This document shows positions 20,409 through 28,741 of a stretch of DNA of 64,000 nucleotides, piece after piece. This stretch comes from Pseudomonas turukhanskensis (GTDB taxonomy: Bacteria; Pseudomonadota; Gammaproteobacteria; Pseudomonadales; Pseudomonadaceae), in the NCBI RefSeq assembly GCF_027922365.1, contig NZ_BSFN01000004.1:124001-188000 (forward strand), read 5' to 3'. A model generated the notes under the pieces. The model was given only the letters and a program-made list of their open reading frames with translations, had not been told where the DNA came from and did no database searches. The position numbers and the translations under genes are program-made. Every line of letters begins with the position of its first letter. Position 1 is the first letter of the stretch.

Positions 20409-20472
20409 CGAGAGTGAGCCTAATACGGGGGCGCGTAGTCTAACGTTCACGCCAGGGTTACGGAGGTGCGAT

Positions 20473-20772
20473 ATGCAACTGTTCAGATTGATGGTGCTGG
20501 GTGCAGGGCTGCTGGCTTGCTCGGGAGCGATGGCGGCGACGCCGGGTTCGCCCGGTACGCCCACGCCCAATCCCTACCAGACCATTCAGCCACGCAATGT
20601 GCCGATGCCGGCACCGGCAGCCCGGCCGACGGCTCCGGGCGCCTACGATTCGCGAAGTCTGCCGCCGGCCAATACGGTGAACCAGCGGGATAACGGCTTG
20701 CAGATGCAGCAGGCGCCGAGTACGCCGAAGGTGAAGCCCGCGGAGCCGGTGAGGCCGCGGGTGGAGGAGTAG
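20473..20772 (+). CDS. Small exported proline-rich protein of unknown function
   Basis: 99 residues. GGAGG lies 8 bases before the ATG. The signal peptide (about 1-21, LLACSGAMAA) is followed by a low-complexity mature part rich in Pro, Thr and Ala (PGSPGTPTPNPYQT, PAPAARPTAP, ending PVRPRVEE). No domain is recognised. The composition suggests an unstructured periplasmic or surface peptide. The clean start and signal peptide support it as a real gene. Confidence 0.7.
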   Translation: MQLFRLMVLGAGLLACSGAMAATPGSPGTPTPNPYQTIQPRNVPMPAPAARPTAPGAYDSRSLPPANTVNQRDNGLQMQQAPSTPKVKPAEPVRPRVEE

Positions 20773-20784
20773 GAAGATTAACGG

Positions 20785-20892
20785 CCCCTCACCCCAACCC
20801 TCTCCCGCACGCGGGAGAGGGTGCTAAAACAGTGATCGGCGGGAGAAGTCACCCCTGGCCCGCGTGCGGGAGCGGGGGCCGGGGGTGAGGGC
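20785..20892. repeat. CCCTC/GAGGG hairpin repeat, inverted pair
   Basis: CCCCTCACCCCAACCCTCTC with a CCCGCACGCGGG hairpin, then about 45 bases later CCCGCGTGCGGGAGCGGG and GGGGGTGAGGG in the opposite sense. One of four loci of this family in the window. It lies between two convergent genes. Confidence 0.85.
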
Positions 20893-20907
20893 GGACCAAA
20901 CGCGGTA

Positions 20908-22974
20908 TCAGCCCACCAACCCCAATACCTTCAACAAAAACGCATACTCCAGCGCCACATCTTTGATCCCTTGATACCGCCCACTCATCCCGCCATGCCC
21001 GGCCCCCAGGTCGGTCTTCAATAGCAGCAGGTTGTCGTCCGTCTTGTGCGCTCGCAACCGGGCTACCCATTTCGCTGCCTCCCAGTACTGCACGCGACTG
21101 TCGTTGTAGCCGGCCACCGCCAGCAGCGCCGGGTAGGCTTGAGCGGCGACGTTTTCATACGGCGCGTAGCCTTTTATGCGCTCGAATACCTCGGGCTCGT
21201 GCGGGTCGCCCCATTCGTCGTACTCGGTCACAGTCAGCGGCAAGTCGGGGTTCTGCATGGTGTTGAGCACGTCTACGAACGGTACTTCGGCGATGGCGGC
21301 GGCGAATAGATCCGGGCGCTGGTTCAGTACCGCGCCAATCAACAAGCCGCCCGCACTGCCGCCACTGATAGCCAACTGCTGCGGGGTGGTGTAGCCCTGG
21401 GCGATCACGTGCTCGGCGCAGGCGATAAAGTCGCTGAAGGTGTTGGCCTTGTGTTCCAGCTTGCCAGCGCGGTACCAGGCTTCACCCAGTTCGCCGCCGC
21501 CGCGAACGTGGGCGATGGCAAAGACAAAGCCGCGGTCCAGCAGGCTCAGGCGGCCATGGGAAAACCAGGGGTCGAGGCTGGCGCCGTAGGCACCGTAGCC
21601 GTAGAGATAGAAGGGCGCTGGCTTGCCCAGGGTTTCGCGGCGTGCCACCAGGCTGATGGGGATTTGCGTGCCATCGGCAGCGCTAGCCCACAGGCGCTGG
21701 CTGACGTAAGCATCGGCATCGAACACGCCTTCCACCGGCGTTTCTTTCAGTACCACCTGCTCGCCGCTGACCAGATGCAATTGGCGCACTTGCGCCGGGC
21801 GATTGAGCGCCTCGTAGCGCAGGCGAATCACCTCGCTCTCGAACTCCAGGCTGTCCTGTACATGCAGGCTGTACGCGGCGTCGGGCAGTTGAACGCGCGC
21901 TGGCGGCAGGCCCAGGCCGTGCACTTCGAGAATCGGTAAACCGCCTTCGCGCAGGCTGAGGATGATGGCGCCGGCGTTCAGCGTCGTGTCTTCGAGCATC
22001 ACGGCCGGGTTATGGGCAATCAGCTCTTGCCAGTCGACGCGGCTCGGTACGCCGGTGGTGGCGGCGTGATAGAGGGCAAAGTTGATGCCGGTCTGGTTAC
22101 TGCGAATGATCCACCCCCAGTTGCCGGCGACATCGCCATGCACCAGACGGCCATGGTCGACAAAATACTCGTGGCCTTCCACGCGGGGCGCCAGGCAGGT
22201 GAATGCACCGCTGGGTGTGTCGGCATCCAGCGCCCAGGTTTCGCAGGTGGTTTTGCTGTTGAGCAAGACAAACAATTGGCGCTCGGAGCTGGAGCGGTAG
22301 CAGTTGAGGAAAAAGCGGCCATCCGGTTCTTCGAACACCAGCTCGGCGCCGTCGCCGCCCAGGGTGTGGCGGTAGAGTTTGTGAGGGCGGTGGGTGTCGT
22401 CCAGTTCGCCGAAGAACAGCGTCTGGCTGTCGTTGGCCCAGGTCATGCTGCCGTCGCAGTCTTCAAAGGGCAGGGCGGTGATGGCGCCGCTGGCGAGTTC
22501 TTTGACGAACAGCCGATAAATCTCGTCGCCGCTGGTGTCCAGGCTATAGGCCAGGCGCGCGTGGTCGGGGCTGATGCTAAAGGCGCCCAGGGCAAGAAAG
22601 CCGCCGTCGGCCAGCTCGTTCGGGTCCAGCAGCAGGTGCTCGCTGGTGGTGTCGACGGTGTTGCTGCCATCGGCTGGGCGCTTGCAGCGGTAGTGGCGCG
22701 GGTATTCGTCCCCGGCGGTGGTGCGGGTGTAATACAGGTACGGACCCCAGGGCGATGGCAATGACAGGTCGGTCTCGCGGATGCGGCCTTTTATTTCGGC
22801 AAACAATTGCTCGCGCAGCTCGGCCTGACCGGCCAGTTGCTCGTCCAGGTAGGCGTTTTCGGCCTTGAGGTAATTCAGCACGTCGTCGCTGTCGCGGTTT
22901 TCCAGCCAGTGGTAAGGGTCGTTACCCGGCTCTGTGCGGGCGAGAGGTGGGCGGGTGGTGGGCGCTTGCGGCAT
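20908..22974 (-). CDS. S9 family serine oligopeptidase (oligopeptidase B / prolyl oligopeptidase type)
   Basis: Cytoplasmic serine peptidase cleaving short peptides, probably after basic residues; 688 residues, the usual length. The start MPQAPTTRPPLARTEP at 22974 has GGAG upstream. N-terminal seven-bladed propeller (about 70-400), then an alpha/beta hydrolase. The nucleophile elbow is AISGGSAGGLLIGA (GGSAGG), the Asp is in AVAGYNDSRVQYWE, and the His in GAGHGGMSGR. FAIAHVRGGGELGEAWY is a strong OpdB/POP signature. It is divergent from a small membrane-protein gene. Confidence 0.92.
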   Translation of the reverse strand: MPQAPTTRPPLARTEPGNDPYHWLENRDSDDVLNYLKAENAYLDEQLAGQAELREQLFAEIKGRIRETDLSLPSPWGPYLYYTRTTAGDEYPRHYRCKRPADGSNTVDTTSEHLLLDPNELADGGFLALGAFSISPDHARLAYSLDTSGDEIYRLFVKELASGAITALPFEDCDGSMTWANDSQTLFFGELDDTHRPHKLYRHTLGGDGAELVFEEPDGRFFLNCYRSSSERQLFVLLNSKTTCETWALDADTPSGAFTCLAPRVEGHEYFVDHGRLVHGDVAGNWGWIIRSNQTGINFALYHAATTGVPSRVDWQELIAHNPAVMLEDTTLNAGAIILSLREGGLPILEVHGLGLPPARVQLPDAAYSLHVQDSLEFESEVIRLRYEALNRPAQVRQLHLVSGEQVVLKETPVEGVFDADAYVSQRLWASAADGTQIPISLVARRETLGKPAPFYLYGYGAYGASLDPWFSHGRLSLLDRGFVFAIAHVRGGGELGEAWYRAGKLEHKANTFSDFIACAEHVIAQGYTTPQQLAISGGSAGGLLIGAVLNQRPDLFAAAIAEVPFVDVLNTMQNPDLPLTVTEYDEWGDPHEPEVFERIKGYAPYENVAAQAYPALLAVAGYNDSRVQYWEAAKWVARLRAHKTDDNLLLLKTDLGAGHGGMSGRYQGIKDVALEYAFLLKVLGLVG

Positions 22975-23073
22975 GCAGAAAACTCCAGAGCGAGGGCGAC
23001 CGACGTCGAGCGCGCCGGGCAGGAGAAAAGCCGCTATCATAAGCGCCCCTTCGCCAGCATCGCCACGAACCGC

Positions 23074-23586
23074 ATGAACGAAAACGATTACGTCCTCGTC
23101 TGGGGCCTCTATGCCATTGCCGCCCTGGGCTGCTTGCTGGTGTTCTTCCGCCTGACGGGCTGGATGTGGCGCTACCTGCGTGAGCCGTTGCGGGTGGTGG
23201 TTGCCGTGCTGCTGTTTACCCCCACCATTGTTGACCCGGCCAAAGACTTGTACGCCCCCGCCGTGGCCATTTCTGCGCTGGACCTGCTGTTCAAGGTGGG
23301 CAGCAACGTCTGGCGCGCGGTAGCCGATCTGGCCATGTACGGCATGATCGCCTTGGCCGTGTACCTGTTGTTTGTGCTGATTCGCTGGCCCATCGAGCGC
23401 GCCTGGAACAAACGCCAGGCCGCCAAGGTGGCGCCCGAGCCGGACGACGAAGACGCTCCGACCCTGCGCGAGTTGATGGAGCGCGAGCCGCAGAGCAAGC
23501 CATACATCAAGCCCCGTACCGAAAGCTATACGCCTCCCGCCAGTGGCAGCGATGGCCGTCGGGCGCGTATCGAACCTCGTCTTTAA
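23074..23586 (+). CDS. Small membrane protein of unknown function
   Basis: 170 residues with about three to four hydrophobic helices (residues 7-26, 38-52, 65-78, 85-105) and a charged, Pro-rich cytoplasmic-type tail (EPDDEDAPTLREL, PRTESYTPPASGS). I do not recognise a named domain; relatives are sometimes annotated as MFS transporters but the protein is far too short. It starts 100 bases from the divergent oligopeptidase and is followed after 39 bases by the glutamine amidotransferase gene. Confidence 0.8.
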   Translation: MNENDYVLVWGLYAIAALGCLLVFFRLTGWMWRYLREPLRVVVAVLLFTPTIVDPAKDLYAPAVAISALDLLFKVGSNVWRAVADLAMYGMIALAVYLLFVLIRWPIERAWNKRQAAKVAPEPDDEDAPTLRELMEREPQSKPYIKPRTESYTPPASGSDGRRARIEPRL

Positions 23587-23625
23587 GCCCCTGCCGTCCT
23601 GAGCTGTCTGCAAGAGTGTTGAGCC

Positions 23626-24399
23626 ATGTGTGAACTACTGGGCATGAGTGCCAATGTGCCGACCGACATCGTGTTCAGCTTCACCGGGCTGATGCAGCGC
23701 GGCGGCGGCACCGGCCCGCATCGCGACGGTTGGGGTATCGCCTTTTATGAAGGGCGCGGCTTGCGCCTGTTCCAGGACCCACAGGCGAGCGTTGACTCGG
23801 AAGTGGCCAAGCTGGTGCAGCGCTACCCCATCAAAAGCGAAACCGTGATTGGCCATATCCGCCAGGCTAATGTCGGCAAGGTGTGCCTGGCCAATACCCA
23901 TCCGTTCGTGCGCGAACTGTGGGGCCGCAATTGGTGCTTCGCCCATAATGGGCAACTGGCGGATTTCGCTCCGGCGCCGAGCTTCTACTGGCCGGTGGGC
24001 GATACCGACAGCGAGGCCGCATTCTGCGACCTGCTCAACCAGATTCGCAGCGCCTTTCCGCAGCCGGTGTCGGTGGAAATGCTGCTGCCAACCCTGGTGC
24101 GGGCGTGCTCAGCGTATCGCACCAAGGGCGTGTTCAACTGTCTGTTAAGCGACGGCGACTGGTTGTTCGCCTTCTGTTCCACCAAGTTGGCGCAAATCAC
24201 CCGCCGTTCGCCCTTCGGCCCGGCGCGGTTGAAGGATGTGGATGTAATTGTCGACTTCCAGGCCGAAACCACGCCCAACGACGTGGTGACCGTGCTGGCC
24301 ACCGAGCCGTTGACCGAAAACGAAAGCTGGACCTTGTACCAACCTGGCCAATGGAGCCTGTGGCGTCGCGGCGAATGCATCGCCCAGGGCCGCAGCTAA
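23626..24399 (+). CDS. Class II glutamine amidotransferase (YafJ-like)
   Basis: 257 residues with an N-terminal nucleophile amidotransferase domain. Met is followed directly by Cys2 (MCELLGMSAN), the nucleophile after Met removal. GPHRDGWGIAFYEG, IGHIRQANVGKVCLANTHPF and FAHNGQLADF supply the glutamine-binding Arg, His, Asn and Gly residues. There is no synthase domain, so the partner or acceptor is unknown, as for E. coli YafJ. Likely co-transcribed with the neighbours on both sides (39- and 35-base gaps). Confidence 0.92.
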   Translation: MCELLGMSANVPTDIVFSFTGLMQRGGGTGPHRDGWGIAFYEGRGLRLFQDPQASVDSEVAKLVQRYPIKSETVIGHIRQANVGKVCLANTHPFVRELWGRNWCFAHNGQLADFAPAPSFYWPVGDTDSEAAFCDLLNQIRSAFPQPVSVEMLLPTLVRACSAYRTKGVFNCLLSDGDWLFAFCSTKLAQITRRSPFGPARLKDVDVIVDFQAETTPNDVVTVLATEPLTENESWTLYQPGQWSLWRRGECIAQGRS

Positions 24400-24434
24400 G
24401 CCGGGCCGTAGAGCGATAAGGAGCAGGAGCGGGC

Positions 24435-24968
24435 ATGTTCAGAAGTTATCTGCGTTTGGTGCTGTTCGCCGTAGGCTTGCTGGTAGGCGTGCAGATTCCC
24501 GGTTTTATCAATGACTACAGCCAACGCATCGAAGCGCATTGGCAAGAGTCCGAGCAAAGCCTCAGCGGCTTTCGCCAGACCGCCAAGCAATTTTTCAACG
24601 GCGACCTCGACGCCCTGGTGGCCCACTACCGCGCCAGCAGTGACCCGGTGTTTGCCAGCGATGCCAACAGCCTGACCAACCTGCTGGTGCGCTCGCGCCT
24701 GCTGGATGCCGAATGGCAGGCCATGAATGGGCCTTGGTACGTGCGCGTGTGGCATGTAGCGTTCAACGCCAATCCAGACTTGTTCAAGGAAACCTACGAC
24801 GGCTATCGCTATCAGGTGCTGTTGGCCCCGGAAGCGATTGCCTGGGGCATTGGTTGTGCGTTGCTGCTCGCGTTCGTGGTTGAGTTGCTGGTGTTGGGAG
24901 CAGGGTGGACGTTGGGGTTCAACCGGACTCACAAGGTTACTCAGCACGAGCAGCGGCCTTGGCGGTAA
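24435..24968 (+). CDS. DUF2937-family membrane protein
   Basis: 177 residues: N-terminal membrane helix (5-24), a periplasmic helical region (about 30-135) with AHWQESEQSLSGFRQTAKQF, and a C-terminal helix (about 138-160). This layout fits the DUF2937 family of unknown function. AGGAGCAGG precedes the ATG. It ends the transcript begun by the glutamine amidotransferase, followed by a terminator. Confidence 0.85.
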   Translation: MFRSYLRLVLFAVGLLVGVQIPGFINDYSQRIEAHWQESEQSLSGFRQTAKQFFNGDLDALVAHYRASSDPVFASDANSLTNLLVRSRLLDAEWQAMNGPWYVRVWHVAFNANPDLFKETYDGYRYQVLLAPEAIAWGIGCALLLAFVVELLVLGAGWTLGFNRTHKVTQHEQRPWR

Positions 24969-25014
24969 AGGTGTGATCGAGGTTTGCGGGGATTGAGGCT
25001 GATCTTCAGCAGCC

Positions 25015-25050
25015 ATAAAAAAACGCGCCCTTGCAGGCGCGTTTTTTATT
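25015..25050. terminator. Bidirectional terminator shared with the VWA gene 3' end
   Basis: An A-run plus CGCGCC pairs with GGCGCGTTTTTTATT around a short TTGCA-type loop. The stop codon of the convergent VWA gene lies inside the T-run, so the terminator forms part of that gene's end. Confidence 0.9.
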
Positions 25051-26224
25051 TGGACAAAAACTTCATCCCGTCTTCCAACCCACGCAAGCTCAGTGGGTAC
25101 ATCTGGTCTTCCAGCAGGTCGCGAACAATATTGGTCGAGGCCGTGTAGTTCCAGGTGTCCTTGGGGTAGGGGTTGATCCAGATAAGCTTCTTGTATTTTT
25201 CACGGAAGCGCTGCATCCACACGTAGCCCGGCTCTTCGTTCCAGTGCTCGACGCTCCCACCGGCCTGGGTGATTTCATACGGGGCCATGGCGGCGTCACC
25301 GACGAATACCACTTTGTAGTCGGCGCCGTATTTGTGCAGCAGGTCCTGGGTGGAAAAACGCTCGGAGGTACGGCGCAGGTTGTTCTTCCACACCGACTCG
25401 TACACGAAGTTGTGAAAGTAGAAGTACTCCAGATGCTTGAACTCGGTTTTGCATGCCGAAAAGAGCTCTTCACACACCTTTACGTGCGCGTCCATCGAGC
25501 CGCCGATATCGAACAGAATCAGCAGCTTTACCGCGTTGCGGCGTTCCGGGCGCATCTGGATATTCAACAGGCCGCCATCGCGGGCGGTGAAGTCGATGGT
25601 GCCGTCCAGGTCCAGCTCATCTTGCGCGCCCTGGCGGGCAAATTTGCGCAAACGGCGCAGGGCCACCTTGATGTTGCGGGTGCCCAGTTCCACCTGGTCA
25701 TCGAGGTTTTTGTACTCGCGCTGGTCCCAGACTTTTACGCCCTTGCCCTGACGCTTGCCGGCATCGCCCACGCGAATGCCTTCAGGGTTGAACCCGCCAG
25801 AACCGAACGGGCTGGTGCCGCCGGTGCCAATCCACTTGTTGCCGCCCTCGTGGCGTTCCTTCTGCTCTTCGAGGCGTTTCTTGAATTCCTCGATAAGCTT
25901 GTCCAAGCCGCCCAGCGACTCGATCTTGGCGCGCTCTTCATCGGTAAGCGAGCGCTCAAATTCCTTGCGCAGCCACTCATCGGGGATCAAGGCCTCGATG
26001 TGCTGGTTGAGGTTTTCCAGACCCTTGAAATAGGCACCGAAGGCCCGGTCGAACTTGTCGAAATGGCGCTCGTCTTTGACCAGAATCGCCCGCGACAAGT
26101 AATAGAACTCATCCATGTCGGCGAAGGTGACGTTGTGCTTCAACGCGTTGATCAGGTCCAGCAACTCGCGAACCGAGACCGGAACCTTGGCGGCGCGCAT
26201 TTCGTTGAATAGGTTGAGCAGCAT
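25046..26224 (-). CDS. VWA-domain protein (CoxE-like), partner of MoxR ATPase
   Basis: 392 residues. The start MLLNLFNEMRAAKVP at 26224 has GGAG upstream; extension to 26302 would translate a repeat and is rejected. The N-terminal helical part and a Gly-rich linker (GTGGTSPFGSGGFNPEG) precede the VWA domain. Its metal-site motif is DIGGSMD, a variant of the usual DxSxS, with the downstream Thr/Asp positions in TSERFSTQD and VGDAAMAPYE. MoxR-VWA pairs act as AAA+ chaperone systems. It is downstream of moxR, with a repeat in the 164-base gap. Confidence 0.88.
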   Translation of the reverse strand: MLLNLFNEMRAAKVPVSVRELLDLINALKHNVTFADMDEFYYLSRAILVKDERHFDKFDRAFGAYFKGLENLNQHIEALIPDEWLRKEFERSLTDEERAKIESLGGLDKLIEEFKKRLEEQKERHEGGNKWIGTGGTSPFGSGGFNPEGIRVGDAGKRQGKGVKVWDQREYKNLDDQVELGTRNIKVALRRLRKFARQGAQDELDLDGTIDFTARDGGLLNIQMRPERRNAVKLLILFDIGGSMDAHVKVCEELFSACKTEFKHLEYFYFHNFVYESVWKNNLRRTSERFSTQDLLHKYGADYKVVFVGDAAMAPYEITQAGGSVEHWNEEPGYVWMQRFREKYKKLIWINPYPKDTWNYTASTNIVRDLLEDQMYPLSLRGLEDGMKFLSK

Positions 26225-26257
26225 GGCTGCATCTCCGTTGGAGTTCACTCGATCCGT

Positions 26258-26390
26258 CCCCTCTCCCTGAGGGAGAGGGTTAGGGTGAGGGGGAGGTGTC
26301 AAGCCGGGCGCGATCTGCGTAACGGCCTGCCCTCACCCCCGGCCCCTCTCCGGCAAGCGGGCGAGGGGTGCAAAGCAATGTGAGTTTGTT
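26258..26390. repeat. CCCTC/GAGGG repeat pair directly after the moxR stop codon
   Basis: The 26331-26390 half is a complete copy of the 69-bp element of 59.7 kb in minus-strand sense. It begins with CAAACTCACATTGCTTTGC right after the TAA of moxR and ends CCGGGGGTGAGGGC. The 26258-26292 half is a shorter hairpin (CCTCTCCCTGAGGGAGAGG). It lies between moxR and the VWA gene in the same operon. Confidence 0.85.
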
Positions 26391-27234
26391 AGCGGCTAGC
26401 GCGGCGGCTCATAAAGGCCAGGCGCTCGAGCAGTTGAACGTCCTGCTCATTTTTAACCAGCGCCCCCGCCAGCGGCGGGATGGCCTTGGTCGGATCGCGT
26501 TCACGCAGCACCGCTTCGCCAATGTTGTCGGCCATCAGCAGCTTCAGCCAGTCAACCAGCTCGGAGGTGGAGGGCTTTTTCTTCAGGCCCGGCACCTTGC
26601 GCACGTCGAAGAACACATCGAGGGCTTCGGCCACCAGGTCTTTCTTGATGTTGGGGTAGTGCACATCGACGATCTGCTGCAGCGTCGCGCGATCCGGGAA
26701 GGCGATGTAGTGGAAGAAACAGCGACGCAGGAAGGCGTCCGGCAGCTCTTTTTCGTTGTTCGAGGTAATGATGATGATCGGGCGTTTTTTCGCCTTGATG
26801 GTCTCGTTGGTCTCGTAAACGTAGAACTCCATCTTGTCGAGTTCTTGCAGCAGGTCGTTGGGGAACTCGATGTCGGCCTTGTCGATTTCGTCGATCAGCA
26901 AAATCACGCGTTCTTCGCTTTCGAACGCTTCCCAGAGCTTGCCCTTCTTGATGTAGTTGCGCACGTCATGGACTTTGTCGCTGTCCAACTGCGAGTCGCG
27001 CAGACGGCTCACGGCATCGTACTCGTACAGACCCTGATGGGCCTTGGTGGTGGATTTGACGTGCCAGGTGATCAGCTTGGCGCCGAAGGACTCGGCCAAT
27101 TGTTCGGCCAGCATGGTTTTGCCGGTGCCCGGCTCACCCTTGACCAGCAGCGGGCGCTCCAGGGTGATGGCGGCGTTGACTGCCAGTTTAAGGTCGTCGG
27201 TTGCGACGTAAGCCTGGGTGCCTTCGAACTTCAT
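26389..27234 (-). CDS. MoxR-family AAA+ ATPase
   Basis: 281-residue AAA+ ATPase of the MoxR group. Walker A GEPGTGKT at 33-40, Walker B ILLIDEIDKAD at about 112, sensor 1 IITSNNEKELPDAFLRRCFF with the arginine finger, and a C-terminal lid. It probably remodels a protein complex together with the VWA protein, for example inserting a metal or activating an enzyme; the client cannot be inferred because no dehydrogenase or respiratory gene is adjacent. GAGGA precedes the ATG. Confidence 0.93.
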   Translation of the reverse strand: MKFEGTQAYVATDDLKLAVNAAITLERPLLVKGEPGTGKTMLAEQLAESFGAKLITWHVKSTTKAHQGLYEYDAVSRLRDSQLDSDKVHDVRNYIKKGKLWEAFESEERVILLIDEIDKADIEFPNDLLQELDKMEFYVYETNETIKAKKRPIIIITSNNEKELPDAFLRRCFFHYIAFPDRATLQQIVDVHYPNIKKDLVAEALDVFFDVRKVPGLKKKPSTSELVDWLKLLMADNIGEAVLRERDPTKAIPPLAGALVKNEQDVQLLERLAFMSRRASR

Positions 27235-27415
27235 CGGAAAATCCTCAAACAGTAGCGAACAGGGTTCTGTAGGAAACCTGGAGTTTTTATTAAGAATAGG
27301 CAGCGACTATAGCGCGCACCTCACGTGGCTGTGAACGCAGACGCGCCATTCAGTCACTGAATGGGCGGTCACGCGCGAACAAGTAGCCAGAAACCGCCCA
27401 TTGGTTGGGGCGGGT

Positions 27416-28492
27416 CTAGTCTTCCGTAGGCTTGGCCCGTTCATAGCGGGCGTTGAAGGCCTGAATAAAGCCATTGCGCAGAATCGCCAGAAACGCCTGG
27501 AAGGGGTTGATGTTCTGCTGGTGCACGTTGCCGCTGAGCTCGACGCGCGTGGCGAACTGGTCTTTACCCTGGTTTTTCAGCACGGTCTCGCTGCCACCCA
27601 CCAATGCTTCCCAGATCGAGCGGAAGAAGCCTTTGTCCTTGTCCTCAACGTCCTGCTGCCAATTGAATACGTCCACATCGCGCAACAACGGCTTTATATA
27701 GCCGCTGAGCTGGGCCTTTTTCGCATCGGCTTCAATCACCAGGTCGCCGTGCCCGGCGTTGAAGTCGAACTTGGCGTAGGCCGCGGAAAAGTCATTGAGC
27801 TTGCGCAGCTCAATGTCGCGGGCGCGCAGGCGGAATTTGAAGTCTTCGAAGTTCTCGTACGGGTCGAACACGATGGTGCATTCCAGCGGCGCGTGGCCCA
27901 ACAGCAATGCCTTGCCCTCGAAGTGAGCCACCCGCTCGCCGTTCTTGTCAGCTACATTGGTGAGGTTATAGAGGCTGGCATTGACCTCGGTGGCCTGCAT
28001 ATTTACCTGCGGCGTGGAGGTGTAGTTGTGGAAGCCCAGCTTGCCGTCGACCACTCGCACTTCGTCCAGGGTGATGGGCAGCAGCTTGTTCAATTGCTCG
28101 CGCCAGTCAACGCCTTTACCGGTCTGCGAAGCATCCTTGTCTTTGCCGCCATCGACGAAGTTGAGCGTGGGTTGGGTAAAGAGCACCTTGGCGACCACGG
28201 CGTGGTCGTACCAGAGCGAATGCCAGCTGACGGCAATATCAATGTGTGGGGCATCCAGCAGGGGCACCGGCACCTTGCCGTCTTCCTTGCGGATGTTCAG
28301 GCCATTGATTTGGTAGGCACCTCGCCACCAAGCGAGGTCAACGTCGGTAACCTCGCCTTTGTATTCGCCCATGTCGGCCAGTTTGCCGTTGAGGTAATCG
28401 CGTACCACGTAGGGCAGGGTGATATGCAGCACCACCACCAGCACTACCAGTCCAACAAAGATCCAGAGCGGCCAACTGTAGCGTCGTTTCAT
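27416..28492 (-). CDS. DUF748/AsmA-like membrane-anchored protein
   Basis: 358 residues: Lys/Arg-rich start (MKRRYSWPLWIFVG), one membrane helix (about 8-27), then a periplasmic beta-rich domain with the repeated pattern seen in AsmA/DUF748 proteins (PHIDIAVSWHSLWYDHAVVA; KDKGFFRSIWEALVGGSE near the C-terminus). Such proteins are thought to work in envelope lipid or outer-membrane homeostasis; the role here is unknown. CGGAG lies upstream of the ATG at 28492; a start 33 bases earlier is less likely. Divergent from cysK. Confidence 0.82.
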   Translation of the reverse strand: MKRRYSWPLWIFVGLVVLVVVLHITLPYVVRDYLNGKLADMGEYKGEVTDVDLAWWRGAYQINGLNIRKEDGKVPVPLLDAPHIDIAVSWHSLWYDHAVVAKVLFTQPTLNFVDGGKDKDASQTGKGVDWREQLNKLLPITLDEVRVVDGKLGFHNYTSTPQVNMQATEVNASLYNLTNVADKNGERVAHFEGKALLLGHAPLECTIVFDPYENFEDFKFRLRARDIELRKLNDFSAAYAKFDFNAGHGDLVIEADAKKAQLSGYIKPLLRDVDVFNWQQDVEDKDKGFFRSIWEALVGGSETVLKNQGKDQFATRVELSGNVHQQNINPFQAFLAILRNGFIQAFNARYERAKPTED

Positions 28493-28519
28493 GTGTTCGG
28501 CTCCGATTGCCTGGTCGTC

Positions 28520-28613
28520 GGCCATACGGCGTTGAATCGGCGCCTCAGCTGCTCACGTACCGGAGTACGCTGCGCGCTTGGGCGCCGATTCGCCTTGTCT
28601 GGCTCTAGCCCAG
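28520..28613. repeat. 94-bp hairpin element, copy B
   Basis: Second copy of the element at 15606: same 94-base length, same ends and core, loop CGGA instead of GCAA. The outer arms read AATCGGCGCC and GGCGCCGATT and pair perfectly, although the sequence is unrelated to copy A's arms. It lies in the DUF748/cysK divergent region, so it may fold in one or both leaders. Confidence 0.85.
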
Positions 28614-28741
28614 AAAGTCTCTATTAATGTAGAGGCTAGACCGCTCGCAGGCCGCTGCGGTTCGGATTTTTTCAGGCTGGACGCTGGCCCGTTGGCAGGC
28701 ATAGGCTGTTTGCCTTTGCGAATCACCAAAGGACAGAGGAT

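Noticed and set aside
20908..23613. Long 901-codon version of the oligopeptidase
   Set aside because: The extra N-terminus is antisense to the membrane-protein gene and lacks family similarity; the ATG at 22974 has a ribosome site.
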